The notes under the pieces are model-generated. The model did no database searches, was not told where the DNA came from, and was given only the letters and a program-made list of their open reading frames with translations. Positions 33,099 through 42,361 of a DNA stretch of 64,000 nucleotides are shown piece by piece. Position numbers and translations under genes: made by a program. The stretch covers positions 162,663-226,662 of the forward strand of contig DFXE01000010.1 in assembly GCA_002381645.1 (NCBI GenBank). The letters run 5' to 3'. The stretch comes from Bacteroidales bacterium UBA4116. Its GTDB lineage: Bacteria > Bacteroidota > Bacteroidia > Bacteroidales > Tannerellaceae. How positions within the stretch are numbered: the stretch's first letter is position 1; each line of letters opens with the position of its first letter.

Positions 33099-33683
33099 CT
33101 AATTGATTATAAACTTTAACCCTACTCCGAACTGGGTATGGAAATGCCCCGTCGATGTTCCCCACAGTACCCGCTCACGGGCAGTTAAAAGAAATACAAC
33201 ACGGTCGCTCAGGTACGTTTCCATTTCCAACGTGATAGCACCGCCATAAATAAAGCTGTCTTTATCACGAAGGGTAGAACCGTCAAAGAGCGTTTTTTCT
33301 CCCCAGTTGCTCGTTTCATATCCGGCGAGTGCAGATCCGCCCAAAGAGAAAAGAACTACCTTATTACGGTCAGAAAGAAATTTCAGGTAATAACCACCCT
33401 CTGCCGTAAACTGGCTGACAGGTATCCTGTCTTCTTTATAAGGGTAGTATTTATTCAGGAACTCTGCACCAAATACCCATTTATTAGCATGTTTGGTATA
33501 GGTGGCCATAGATAACCCGAAATAATATCCCAGTTCGTTTTTATTATCTGACGAATGAAATCCGTCCACCATTCCGCCAGTTACCTGTATGCCTTGCATA
33601 CCGGGTAAACAACGCTGTGCGTGGGCTTGGTCTGCAAAGACCAGGCACAGCACAAACGTTACGATAATAGATAACCGTTTCAT
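33099..33683 (-). CDS. traO: Conjugal transfer protein TraO
   Basis: A 194-residue protein. The signal peptide (MKRLSIIVTFVLCLVFADQA) is followed by QRCLPGMQGIQVTGGMVDGF, GAEFLNKYYPYKEDRIPVS and YGGAITLEMETYLSDRVV: an outer-membrane beta-barrel-like TraO. One base after traN. Confidence 0.9.
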   Translation of the reverse strand: MKRLSIIVTFVLCLVFADQAHAQRCLPGMQGIQVTGGMVDGFHSSDNKNELGYYFGLSMATYTKHANKWVFGAEFLNKYYPYKEDRIPVSQFTAEGGYYLKFLSDRNKVVLFSLGGSALAGYETSNWGEKTLFDGSTLRDKDSFIYGGAITLEMETYLSDRVVFLLTARERVLWGTSTGHFHTQFGVGLKFIIN

Positions 33684-33684
33684 C

Positions 33685-34650
33685 TTACTTTACTTTGAGT
33701 TCGTTGATTACTTTGGCTCTTACGAGGTCGGCATTTTCCACCACGAACGACTGATGCCGTCCGCCCTCTTTTTCGTTCAGTTCAATAATCAGATGCTTAT
33801 CATCCGGAATCGTGAATTTCGGCAAGGTAAACACTACACGTTCCGTTCTCTTACCCCCTATCAATGTCAGGTTATTGTGCGCCCTCAATGGCATGATTAC
33901 CTGTTCCTGAATAGCGGTACGCTTGGCTACTTTCTTATCAACTATTTTGAAAGTAATGTAATCCACATCAAAGGGCACATTGGAGGAATTTTTGAGTTGC
34001 ATGTGGAAATAAAGCAAGCCGTTGTGCGTGTAAATTCCTTTGAGTGTGTACTGAATACCGAAGCGTTTAGAGCCAATATGCTTTATTTCCCGATTGTCGT
34101 TTTTGTAAATAGACTTCATTATCAGCTTAACCAGTAACGGCGATTCGCTTCCCAGCTCCCTCATGTAAATCTCCATTGCGTTATTCGGTCGGTTTACGGC
34201 TTCCCCATCGTGGATAAAGTCGGTCATTTCGACACTCAATTTTACAGGCTCATCGGCATATTTTACATTAAAAGTATAATATGCACCGTCTTCAGTAATA
34301 ACCGCCAGATTGCTTTCACGGGAGAAATCCCGAAGCGCAGCTTTCACACGGAGAACATTTTCCGCCCCGTCTGCTTTGGCTGCCAACAGGTCGGCAGAAC
34401 CTAAATCTACATAGCGGATTGCTGACGGGAAAATAATATGTACCGTTTTGCTGAAAGTAACTTCCAGTGCATACGGAGGTATCATCCGGTTAAAGGTCAG
34501 CGGTCGTGTCAGACCTTCAAAATAATTGCCCGTAGAAGGCGAAGAAACTTTTACTGTTTCTTGTTTTACGGCACTCTGTGTTTCTAACTCTTGTGCATTG
34601 GCTGTGAATACGCACCCGAAAATAGCGAGTACAAAAAGAATTTGTTTCAT
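33685..34650 (-). CDS. traN: Conjugal transfer protein TraN (DUF4138, VirB9-like)
   Basis: A 321-residue protein with a signal peptide (MKQILFVLAIFGCVFTANAQ). GLTRPLTFNRMIPPYALEVT, SKTVHIIFPSAIRYVDLGS and GLLYFHMQLKNSSNVPFDVD are characteristic of TraN, an outer-membrane-complex component by analogy with VirB9. Upstream lies one copy of the CCACTAAAAAAATCC motif. Confidence 0.9.
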   Translation of the reverse strand: MKQILFVLAIFGCVFTANAQELETQSAVKQETVKVSSPSTGNYFEGLTRPLTFNRMIPPYALEVTFSKTVHIIFPSAIRYVDLGSADLLAAKADGAENVLRVKAALRDFSRESNLAVITEDGAYYTFNVKYADEPVKLSVEMTDFIHDGEAVNRPNNAMEIYMRELGSESPLLVKLIMKSIYKNDNREIKHIGSKRFGIQYTLKGIYTHNGLLYFHMQLKNSSNVPFDVDYITFKIVDKKVAKRTAIQEQVIMPLRAHNNLTLIGGKRTERVVFTLPKFTIPDDKHLIIELNEKEGGRHQSFVVENADLVRAKVINELKVK

Positions 34651-34682
34651 ACGAAAATTGTTTTAATTGTTAATTACTTATT

Positions 34683-34716
34683 ACTATTGGATTTTTTTAG
34701 TGGGGGTCGCAGACCC
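34683..34716 (-). promoter_or_regulatory. Hairpin plus CCACTAAAAAAATCCAATAG motif in front of traN
   Basis: On the minus strand GGGTC-TGC-GACCC (34716-34704) is followed by CCACTAAAAAAATCCAATAG (34703-34684). The same order (GGTC-TAT-GACC, then the A-rich motif) precedes traE at 42283-42248, and the A-rich motif alone precedes mobA and topB. Probably a translation-initiation or RNA-processing element repeated across the ICE. Confidence 0.6.
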
Positions 34717-34733
34717 TTTTGTTATTGCTTTAT

Positions 34734-36047
34734 TTATGCCTTTGGTAACAATAAGACCTTGTAACCTGCTTTCAGGGTAACTTTTACCTCACGCATTTTC
34801 TTACTGAAGAATTGCGATGTTCCTTGAATCAGGCTTCGCCCCAAATCGGCTGCAAGCTGTGAACCCGCATCGTCCGTAATGGTAATACTACTACCCATCG
34901 ACGTACCCATATTAGCGGCAATCTCTTTCATTGCGGTTATTTCGTCCGAGTTTGGAACAGAAATCCCCTGCATACTGTCCATGTCGTACACTTCCATTTC
35001 AACGGGTATCACATTATCCGCATATTGGATTGAAGTAATGGTAATATGCAGGCGTTCCCCGCCAATCTTTGCACTTCCGGTAAGAATGGTATTGGCAGGA
35101 ATCAGCATATTTCCGGCTCGCATAGGCTCTAATAAACGCAACTGTAATTCTTTTCCATTGGAAAGAGTAATAGTCTGATATACCGAAGCCCTGATGCTGT
35201 TTTTATCCGTTACCGCTTCGTTTCCGGCAGCCGTGATAAATCCCATGTTTCGGGGTTTACCGTATTGCTCCAAAAACTCATCATTCTCCATCGGAGCAGC
35301 CAAAAGCGAAACAACACTTTGATGTACCTGTGAAACAGGCTTCGGAACAACCTTCTCCTGTATATCGGTTACCGGTGCTGTTTGCGCCTGTTCCTGCGTA
35401 TTGGGCATATACTTGGCTGCAATCGCATAGGATTTTTCGATAAGTTCCAGTTGTTGGTCAGTAGCCGATTTTTCAGCCAGTTGCTTTTCCAACTCCTGAA
35501 TACGGGATTCCATTTCTATTTGCGCTTGGTCATCTACCTTTGTTACAGGTTGTTCATACCAGTCATTCAACTGTCGGTTTACATCCTGATAGGCGTGAGC
35601 CGATGATTGGATTCCCGTTTGTGGAGTGCGATTGTTAGTCGCTACTTCCTGATTGTCGGACGGGATAGAAGTATTTACTTCCTGTGCCTTACGGTTTTCT
35701 TCCTCTCCGAGCATAAAAGCGAAGTCCTGTAAATTCCGCATCTTTTCGTTTTGCTTGTTTTGCATGGCTTCTTGCTCATAGGCTGTCCGTTTATCCCCTA
35801 CGATTGCTTCATCTTTGGGAATAGGCAGTTCGGAGTTGAAGCCGTCGGGTTGCTGTTCGTCCTTATCGCCTGAAGGAGCAAAAATGAGCCACATCGACCC
35901 GATGAACAGCAAAACGAACAAGGGATAGACAAGCATCTTTTTTCGCTTCTGAATCTCTTGCGGAGTAAGTTCCTTTTTGGGCTTTTCCTCTTTCTTCTTT
36001 TCTGTAACGTCCGGTTTTAGTTCGTTACCTTCATTTGCATTACTCAT
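34734..36047 (-). CDS. traM: Conjugal transfer protein TraM (VirB10-like)
   Basis: A 437-residue protein. The short cytosolic N-terminus (KPDVTEKKKEEKPKKELTPQ) is followed by one membrane segment (MLVYPLFVLLFIGSMWLIF), a long Gln-rich periplasmic coiled region and a C-terminal domain (MRAGNMLIPANTILTGSAKI, then GGERLHITITSIQYADNVIP). This is the layout of TraM/VirB10, spanning the periplasm. Its start overlaps traL. Confidence 0.9.
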   Translation of the reverse strand: MSNANEGNELKPDVTEKKKEEKPKKELTPQEIQKRKKMLVYPLFVLLFIGSMWLIFAPSGDKDEQQPDGFNSELPIPKDEAIVGDKRTAYEQEAMQNKQNEKMRNLQDFAFMLGEEENRKAQEVNTSIPSDNQEVATNNRTPQTGIQSSAHAYQDVNRQLNDWYEQPVTKVDDQAQIEMESRIQELEKQLAEKSATDQQLELIEKSYAIAAKYMPNTQEQAQTAPVTDIQEKVVPKPVSQVHQSVVSLLAAPMENDEFLEQYGKPRNMGFITAAGNEAVTDKNSIRASVYQTITLSNGKELQLRLLEPMRAGNMLIPANTILTGSAKIGGERLHITITSIQYADNVIPVEMEVYDMDSMQGISVPNSDEITAMKEIAANMGTSMGSSITITDDAGSQLAADLGRSLIQGTSQFFSKKMREVKVTLKAGYKVLLLPKA

Positions 36048-36336
36048 AATCAAATCTGTTTATTTGGTTTATACTATCTGCTTTTTGCGTATACTCCAGT
36101 TCCAAGCGTTTGATATGTTCTATCTCCATTTGCTGACCGCTTTTCCTTCCCATATTATATATGGAAGAAACCGTCATGCAAATTGAACCCGCACCAAATA
36201 CAAAAAGCATTACAAGGATTATAATAATCCGTCCGTCGGGCGTTATCTGTCCCAACAATGACCGCAGACCGTCTTCCATCCAGTCCCTTACGGCTGTGAG
36301 TTTGGCCAATGCCGATCTTCGATTCTTCTTTATCAT
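36040..36336 (-). CDS. traL: Conjugal transfer protein TraL (DUF3989)
   Basis: A 98-residue protein. The basic N-terminus MIKKNRRSALAKLTAVRDWM precedes a membrane segment (IIIILVMLFVFGAGSICMTV) and a charged tail with HIKRLELEYTQKADSI. TraL/DUF3989 is a small inner-membrane channel component. It overlaps traM and is three bases from traK. Confidence 0.85.
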   Translation of the reverse strand: MIKKNRRSALAKLTAVRDWMEDGLRSLLGQITPDGRIIIILVMLFVFGAGSICMTVSSIYNMGRKSGQQMEIEHIKRLELEYTQKADSINQINRFDYE

Positions 36337-36339
36337 GGC

Positions 36340-36963
36340 TTATCGGTCTATTGTTCGTAAATCCCTGTTTTCGATTATTTCAAAGCGTTCCATGATAAAA
36401 CCGTGCGGATTATTATCGCTCCGGACAGAGTTTCTAAGGTCGCAACGTGTAACCAAACTACGTTCGGTTACGTTGCTTGCCCTGATTATCATTTGCTTTG
36501 CATACACAGTAGTCTTATAAGGATAAGTATCGAGGTTGCAGGCTACGGAATCAATCTGAATAATCTGATTGATATTCCCCGATATAATTCGGTTATAATA
36601 GCCTTTCTCCTGCATATCCTGATAATATTTGAATGCACTTTTATCGACAAGGAACAATGCCCTGTTGATATTCGATTCAATGGCGCTTTTATCGGGGGAT
36701 AACGTGAAAAACAGTTCGTGGAACCGTTTCACATGCTCACGGGCTTCCACAGGACGGTTTTGTGATAAGTCCTGCGAAAGAGCCAACATAAGCGATTTCC
36801 CTTCGTCCAATACATAGATTTTCTGCCGTTGTGCTTCCGCAAAGCTGAATGAGTTCCAGACTGCATATCCGGTAATTCCTGCACACAGCACCACAAATAC
36901 AATGGCGATAATCCTTATTTGCTTGAAACTTGTTTCAATATTTTTTAAACTTTTGAACTCCAT
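36340..36963 (-). CDS. traK: Conjugal transfer protein TraK (VirB8-like)
   Basis: A 207-residue protein, MEFKSLKNIETSFKQIRIIA, one membrane segment (IIAIVFVVLCAGITGYAVWN), then a periplasmic domain (ALSQDLSQNRPVEAREHVKR, FHELFFTLSPDK, RSLVTRCDLRNSVRSDNNPH). Typical TraK, equivalent to VirB8 in channel assembly. Confidence 0.9.
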   Translation of the reverse strand: MEFKSLKNIETSFKQIRIIAIVFVVLCAGITGYAVWNSFSFAEAQRQKIYVLDEGKSLMLALSQDLSQNRPVEAREHVKRFHELFFTLSPDKSAIESNINRALFLVDKSAFKYYQDMQEKGYYNRIISGNINQIIQIDSVACNLDTYPYKTTVYAKQMIIRASNVTERSLVTRCDLRNSVRSDNNPHGFIMERFEIIENRDLRTIDR

Positions 36964-37006
36964 TATTTTTTAGATTAATTGTTAATTGCCTGCGGCGGCT
37001 CGCCAC

Positions 37007-37993
37007 TTACTTACCAAGCAAGCGACCTCCGACATTACCTGCTACCGATCCGGCAACACCTCCGGCGACTGCACCTGCCTTACCTGCTGTTTTATTTATA
37101 GCTCCGGTTGCACTACCCATCCCTCCAGCTTGTATTACCCAACCTGCTACTGTCGGAATTGTGAAATATCCGATAATGCCGATTATCAGGAATACGATAT
37201 ACACTCCGTTTGAACCGTCGGGTATATAATTCGGATCTTGCAGCAGGGCGATGTCCTGTTGAAGCATTAATACCTGTATCCGTGCAAGAACAGAGGAAAA
37301 AATATCGGAAATAGGCAACCACAGATAGACACTGATATAGCGTGCAAGCCACTGGGTCAGCGTTGCCTGAAACCCGTCATAAATAGAAAAGGCAAACGCA
37401 ATAGGCCCCAGTATGGCCAGCACGACTAAAAAGAAGGTTCGGATTGTGTCTATTACCAATGCGGAAGCATTGAACAGCAACTCAAAGAAATCCCTGATTA
37501 CTTCCCGAAACCACGCTTTAATATCATACCAAAGCCGTTCACCCCACATACTAATTATTTCGGGCGTGTCAGTAATACCGAGATCTTTCATTTTCTGGTC
37601 GTACACTTCGTCATCAACAAGCCATGCTTTCCCCTCACGTACCCGTGCTTCATATTCCAACTGGTCTTTTTGCTGCTGATAGGCTTTCATGTCGAGTGTC
37701 TGGGATTCCAGAATACCGTTTGTTCCTTTTACAATCGGACTCATTACGGCATTGATAGTTCCCAGAACCAGCGTTGGGAAGAACATGATACATAAACCGA
37801 TTGCAAACGGGCGAAGAAGCGGAAACACGTCGATAGGCTCTGCACGGCTTAACGCCTGCCATACCCTGTAAGCCACATAGAACAAAGCTCCCAGTCCTGC
37901 CAACCCCTTTGCAACGCCAATCATGTTGCTGCAAAGAGGTATCATATCTTGGTACAGATTCGCAAGAATCTGATGTAGGTTATCAAAATTCAT
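37007..37993 (-). CDS. traJ: Conjugal transfer protein TraJ (VirB6-like)
   Basis: A 328-residue polytopic membrane protein: MIGVAKGLAGLGALFYVAYR, FAIGLCIMFFPTLVLGTINA, TIRTFFLVVLAILGPIAFAF, IVFLIIGIIGYFTIPTVAG. The Gly/Ala-rich C-terminus is AGAVAGGVAGSVAGNVGGR. VirB6-like inner-membrane pore component. It lies 17 bases after traI. Confidence 0.9.
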   Translation of the reverse strand: MNFDNLHQILANLYQDMIPLCSNMIGVAKGLAGLGALFYVAYRVWQALSRAEPIDVFPLLRPFAIGLCIMFFPTLVLGTINAVMSPIVKGTNGILESQTLDMKAYQQQKDQLEYEARVREGKAWLVDDEVYDQKMKDLGITDTPEIISMWGERLWYDIKAWFREVIRDFFELLFNASALVIDTIRTFFLVVLAILGPIAFAFSIYDGFQATLTQWLARYISVYLWLPISDIFSSVLARIQVLMLQQDIALLQDPNYIPDGSNGVYIVFLIIGIIGYFTIPTVAGWVIQAGGMGSATGAINKTAGKAGAVAGGVAGSVAGNVGGRLLGK

Positions 37994-38010
37994 AACTGAT
38001 TATATTTTAA

Positions 38011-38631
38011 TTACCAATACCTTTCGGCAGGATTGCCATAAAGAGATAATACCCTGTCCGTATCGTTCTTTTCTTTGGCACGGATATACGAAACAGATAT
38101 ACTTTTTTGAGTATAATACTTAGTCAGATTACGATATTCCAACATCTTGTTGTAAATCTGGTCTATCGCATCCATTCTCTCCTTATCTGATAAAGAAAGT
38201 CCGTTGTTTCCGGTAACCACGTTTTTCAAATCCGTTACCAACGCCCCCCCTTCTTCTAATAGTTTGGCATAACCTGTTGAGATTGCAGCCAATTCATTCG
38301 GGGTAAAATTAGGATCGCCTATCATCTTATTGAATCCATTCATGTAGATATTTGTAATTTCACTTACCATTGAAATGGTTTTCTGTACCTTACGAGCATC
38401 TTTAATCAGATTATGAACGGATTTAAGGGCATCATAATACTCCTTTCCCTGTTGATATATTTTCACACTTTCCTGTACGTTTTTTATCATATTCGTAGCT
38501 GTTGTCGTTCCTTGAATTGCAGTGCGTATGTTCTGTACCAGATTAGTCGGATCGACAACCGTCCATTGTGCTTTCGCCTGAAAAGAGAATAGGCAGAGTG
38601 CCACTACAAGGCACATAAATATTCGTTTCAT
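38011..38631 (-). CDS. traI: Conjugal transfer protein TraI (DUF4141, VirB5-like)
   Basis: A 206-residue protein with a signal peptide (MKRIFMCLVVALCLFSFQAK, AQ) and a helical body (MIKNVQESVKIYQQGKEYYD, KVQKTISMVSEITNIYMNGF, ISTGYAKLLEEGGALVTDLK). Matches DUF4141/TraI of Bacteroides ICEs; not to be confused with the F-plasmid relaxase TraI. Confidence 0.9.
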   Translation of the reverse strand: MKRIFMCLVVALCLFSFQAKAQWTVVDPTNLVQNIRTAIQGTTTATNMIKNVQESVKIYQQGKEYYDALKSVHNLIKDARKVQKTISMVSEITNIYMNGFNKMIGDPNFTPNELAAISTGYAKLLEEGGALVTDLKNVVTGNNGLSLSDKERMDAIDQIYNKMLEYRNLTKYYTQKSISVSYIRAKEKNDTDRVLSLYGNPAERYW

Positions 38632-38675
38632 ATTTTTTACTTTTTAATGATTATTGATTATTGATTTTGTGTACC

Positions 38676-38978
38676 TTAATCGTACACTCTTTTGTATTCG
38701 CCTTCGGTAGTGAGCAGAAGCATATCCCGCTCACTATCGTAGGCAATGCGTATCATACCGTAGAAATTGAAAAAGGTATATCCCCAACATTGGATGAGTG
38801 GGACGGTAAACGCCGTATCGTGTTTGTAAATAAACTGCAACCGGAATCGACTACCGTCATGGTATATCCTAATAGTTGGAGAACCGCAAAGGCTTTCCCA
38901 TGTCCCACATATATCACGAAGTGGAAAAGAGGTTTGTGTTTGCAGTGCCGTAGCCGGCTTATCACTTTTTCTATTCAT
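38676..38978 (-). CDS. DUF3876 family protein in the tra operon
   Basis: A 100-residue protein starting MNRKSDKPATALQTQTSFPL at 38978; a longer frame into traG is not preferred. RDICGTWESLCGSPTIRIYH and FRLQFIYKHD match DUF3876, like the gene at 7512 of the nested element. It takes the place of traH between traG and traI. Function unknown. Confidence 0.75.
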   Translation of the reverse strand: MNRKSDKPATALQTQTSFPLRDICGTWESLCGSPTIRIYHDGSRFRLQFIYKHDTAFTVPLIQCWGYTFFNFYGMIRIAYDSERDMLLLTTEGEYKRVYD

Positions 38979-38982
38979 GGCG

Positions 38983-41478
38983 TTACTCCTGTCGTTTGCT
39001 CTCGGCAATCTGTTTAATCGCCAGTTCCATATTCCCGTCCAGTTTTTCGGCAAGCTGCATCACTTCCAGTTTTTCGGATTCTTCCGTTGTGTATGTGTAA
39101 TATTCTTCCAAACTAACTTCTGTGGCATAGACAGCCGACTGCACACCACCCAAACCGAACCACACTTCCTTGTATTTACGACTGGGAACATTAGACATAT
39201 TGATAGAGAGTACCTGCGATTTTTCTTTTTCGGTCAATCCGAGCAACGCCTGAATACTGTCGAACTTATTCATGTATTTGCGTTGGTCTAACAGGATTTT
39301 ACAATCGCTGTTATTGATAATACTCTCTTTCACGATGGGAGAAGCGATAATATCGTCCACTTCCTGCGTAACGACAATGGCTTCGCCGAAGAACTTACGA
39401 ACGGTCTTAAAGAGATACTTAATGTACTCTGCCATACCCTCTTTTGCAATCGCTTTCCATGCTTCTTCGATTAATATCATCTTACGGATACCTTGTAACC
39501 GCCTCATTTTGTTTATGAAAACTTCCATGATGATAATTGTAACCACAGGAAAGAGGATTTTATGGTCTTTTATGGCGTCAATTTCAAAGACAATGAAGCG
39601 TTTAGACAATAAATCCAGTTGCTTATCCGAGTTCAGTAGAAAGTCGTATTCGCCCCCACGATAGTACGGTTCAAGTACATTCAGGAAGTTGGCTATATCG
39701 AAATCCTTTTCCCTGACTTTCTTTTCTTCCAGTATCTTTTTATAGTCGTCCCGGACGAACTCATAGAAAGTGTTGAAAGAAGGAACTAACTTTCTGTCTG
39801 TTTTCAGTTTGTCGATGTACTGGCTGACCGCATTGGAAAGGGCAACTTCCTCTGCCCGTGAAGGGGGTTCATTATCCCTTTTCCATAGGGTAAGGATAAG
39901 CGTTTTTATACTTTCACGCTTTTCAATGTCGAAGACATTATCATCCGTGAAAAAAGGATTAAATGAAATGGGATTTTCTTCGGTGTATGTAAAATATACC
40001 CCGTCCTGACCGTTTGTTTTCCGGTTAATCAGGTTACATAATCCCTGATAGCTATTCCCGGTATCCACTAAAACGATATGTGTGCCCTGTTCGTAATACT
40101 GGCGGCACATATGGTTGGTAAAAAAGGATTTTCCCGAACCCGAAGGCCCCAAGATAAACTTGTTGCGGTTCGTAATAATTCCTTTCTTCATTGGCAGGTC
40201 AGAAATATCCACATGAAGCGGTTTACCGCTCACACGGTCAGCCATTTTAATACCGAACGGACTGGGCGAACTACGATAGTTTGTTTCTTCAGTAAAGAAG
40301 CAAAGAGCAGGTTCAATAAATGTATAGAACGATTCTTCCGCAGGAAAATCCCCACCGTTGCCGGGCATTCCCGCCCAATACAAAGTGGCTGCATCTACCG
40401 TGTTATGACGTGGTTTACACTCCATAAGAGCCAACTGGCTACCCACATCATTGCGAATATGTTTCAGTTCTTCCACGTCATCACTCCATACCATTACGTT
40501 GAAGTGCGCCCTGATTGAAGTCAGCCCGAAGCTGTGTGCTTCGTTCAGGTATTGGTCAATCCATTCCTTATTTATCTGGTTTCCACGACTATACCTTGAA
40601 AGCGACTGCATATTCCTTGCACTTTTTTCAAACTTTCGCAGGTTTTCCGCACTGTCTTCGATAAACAGATATTGATTGTAGATATGGTCGCATGAAAGAA
40701 GCAATCCAACAGGAGAAGCGAAAGACAAACGGCAATCGCTCCGGTCGGTCGATAGTTTTTCGTAACGCATATCCGTTCCGATACGTCCGGGCAAATCTTC
40801 TGCATCCGAAAGCGTATGCAGGCAAACGTGTTTGCTTCCCACCCGAAGCCCGTCGGCTCCCAGTTCCAAGTCTTCCAAACAAGTTGTGTCATCAAGCGAC
40901 AACGAGAAATATTTTTCAATCAGCCCCGGCTTTTCGCCTGTTCCCGTAATCTCATCCGAACTGATACGGGTAAGACGGATAAATCCGCTATCGTTCATGA
41001 TTCGCTCAAACTGCCCGACGGCTTCCAAGAACTTCACACTTGTATCCTTATTGACTTCTTTAGGAATAATGTTCCCACGACAAAGCGATGAGAAATTGCT
41101 CTGCATTCTCATTCGCTCTTTAGTCGTTTTAGTCAGGAACAGGAAACACGAGTGGTTCAGGAACGGTCTTTCATTGAAGTGCTTTTCAAAACTGCGGGAT
41201 AAGAAACTCATATCATCCTTATCGGTCGCAGGTTTATACGTTTCACGCACAAACCAATCTTGCTTATGCACCACACTGTGTTCAGGCAGGACTTTTACCG
41301 CTTTCGCCCAAGACGAATGTATCGCTTCGTATTCGGTACTGGTAACGGTAAAGAGTTCCGGTAGCTCCACATGGTAGGCAACCGTTATATCCGCATCTTT
41401 GCTGATGATGCAGTCATGCTCGACAGCCAGTAACGGGAACTTACTTTCGATAGTCGCCGCTTTCATTATATTACGCAT
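38983..41478 (-). CDS. traG: TraG conjugation ATPase (VirB4 family)
   Basis: An 831-residue ATPase that powers the mating channel. Walker A is FILGPSGSGKSFFTNHMCRQ (about residue 440), Walker B-like FIVFEIDAIKDH and MILIEEAWKAI, followed by VRKFFGEAIVVTQEVDDI. A Met four codons in (41466) is an alternative start; the first overlaps the traF stop. One of the most conserved ICE genes. Confidence 0.95.
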   Translation of the reverse strand: MRNIMKAATIESKFPLLAVEHDCIISKDADITVAYHVELPELFTVTSTEYEAIHSSWAKAVKVLPEHSVVHKQDWFVRETYKPATDKDDMSFLSRSFEKHFNERPFLNHSCFLFLTKTTKERMRMQSNFSSLCRGNIIPKEVNKDTSVKFLEAVGQFERIMNDSGFIRLTRISSDEITGTGEKPGLIEKYFSLSLDDTTCLEDLELGADGLRVGSKHVCLHTLSDAEDLPGRIGTDMRYEKLSTDRSDCRLSFASPVGLLLSCDHIYNQYLFIEDSAENLRKFEKSARNMQSLSRYSRGNQINKEWIDQYLNEAHSFGLTSIRAHFNVMVWSDDVEELKHIRNDVGSQLALMECKPRHNTVDAATLYWAGMPGNGGDFPAEESFYTFIEPALCFFTEETNYRSSPSPFGIKMADRVSGKPLHVDISDLPMKKGIITNRNKFILGPSGSGKSFFTNHMCRQYYEQGTHIVLVDTGNSYQGLCNLINRKTNGQDGVYFTYTEENPISFNPFFTDDNVFDIEKRESIKTLILTLWKRDNEPPSRAEEVALSNAVSQYIDKLKTDRKLVPSFNTFYEFVRDDYKKILEEKKVREKDFDIANFLNVLEPYYRGGEYDFLLNSDKQLDLLSKRFIVFEIDAIKDHKILFPVVTIIIMEVFINKMRRLQGIRKMILIEEAWKAIAKEGMAEYIKYLFKTVRKFFGEAIVVTQEVDDIIASPIVKESIINNSDCKILLDQRKYMNKFDSIQALLGLTEKEKSQVLSINMSNVPSRKYKEVWFGLGGVQSAVYATEVSLEEYYTYTTEESEKLEVMQLAEKLDGNMELAIKQIAESKRQE

Positions 41479-41803
41479 ACACTACCTCCTTTCTTTTCTT
41501 TTTGAAAAGGCGGTGCGGAGTTTTCCTGTTTATCAAATAACGGGGATGCTGTTTGACTGCCATGAGTTTCATTAAGCCATGTTCCCCGTATTTCTGATTC
41601 AGGTTAAAGGTCATCCATACCAATACCGATGCAGCGATTACTCCGAAGCCTATGCAAATCCACTGGTCAATGCCAATCATATACATGATGACAAAAACCA
41701 CGAAGACGGCAAGTAAGCCCCCTGCAAAAATGAAAAGGTATTGCGATTTCAAACCCTTGAACTCCACACTCTTGCCTATCCCTTTATTAATATTGAACTC
41801 CAT
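41471..41803 (-). CDS. traF: Conjugal transfer protein TraF (DUF4133, VirB3-like)
   Basis: A 110-residue protein, MEFNINKGIGKSVEFKGLKS, with two membrane segments (LFIFAGGLLAVFVVFVIMYM and WICIGFGVIAASVLVWMTF), then LMKLMAVKQHPRYLINRKT. DUF4133/TraF; overlaps traG. Confidence 0.9.
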   Translation of the reverse strand: MEFNINKGIGKSVEFKGLKSQYLFIFAGGLLAVFVVFVIMYMIGIDQWICIGFGVIAASVLVWMTFNLNQKYGEHGLMKLMAVKQHPRYLINRKTPHRLFKKKRKEVVYA

Positions 41804-41824
41804 ATTTTTTCTGTATGAAGTCGA

Positions 41825-42193
41825 TTAAAGGAAGAATGAGCGCAGAATGGTAGCGGCTACAATCAGGAAGATACACGCACCGAACCAGCTCGCTGCGGTT
41901 TTGCTTGTATCGGGGTCGCCGGAACTGAACTTTCCGTACACCTTTACGCCTCCAATCAAACCGACGACAGCACCAATGGCGTAGATCAGCTTCGTGCCGG
42001 GATCGAAATACGATGTCACCATGTTGGTAGCTTCAGTAATACCACCAACGCCGTTACCTTGTGCGAATACACTTGAAACAGCAGCCAAGACAAAGGCTGC
42101 CGACATAAGAACTTTTTTCTTTACATAAAATTGGATGCGCCTCGGCAATTTCGAGCAAGCTCGATTGCTCTCGGCTTTCTTAATTTTTGTCAT
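41825..42193 (-). CDS. traE: Conjugal transfer protein TraE (DUF4134)
   Basis: A 122-residue protein: a hydrophilic stretch, then a signal-like segment (KKKVLMSAAFVLAAVSSVFA), GGITEATNMVTSYFDPGTKL, IYAIGAVVGLIGGVKVYGKF, DPDTSKTAASWFGACIFLIV. DUF4134/TraE, VirB2-like in size and topology (pilin-like). The unusual 25-residue hydrophilic N-terminus may mean the real start is later. Confidence 0.9.
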   Translation of the reverse strand: MTKIKKAESNRACSKLPRRIQFYVKKKVLMSAAFVLAAVSSVFAQGNGVGGITEATNMVTSYFDPGTKLIYAIGAVVGLIGGVKVYGKFSSGDPDTSKTAASWFGACIFLIVAATILRSFFL

Positions 42194-42247
42194 AATGAGA
42201 AATTGATAAAATGGTAAGCGGGGTGGATAGTCCCGCTCACCGGGTTG

Positions 42248-42283
42248 TTACTATTGAATTTTTTTAGTGGTAGGTCATAGACC
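42248..42283 (-). promoter_or_regulatory. Hairpin plus CCACTAAAAAAATTCAATAG motif in front of traE
   Basis: On the minus strand GGTC-TAT-GACC (42283-42273), then CCACTAAAAAAATTCAATAG (42270-42251), about 60 bases before the traE start. Same composite as at 34683-34716. Confidence 0.6.
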
Positions 42284-42361
42284 TTTTAGTTGTAGCCTTA
42301 CAGGTGCTAACCATAATCTCTTTCTTTCATCTTTCTTTGTTTTTACATTATTAATACTCAC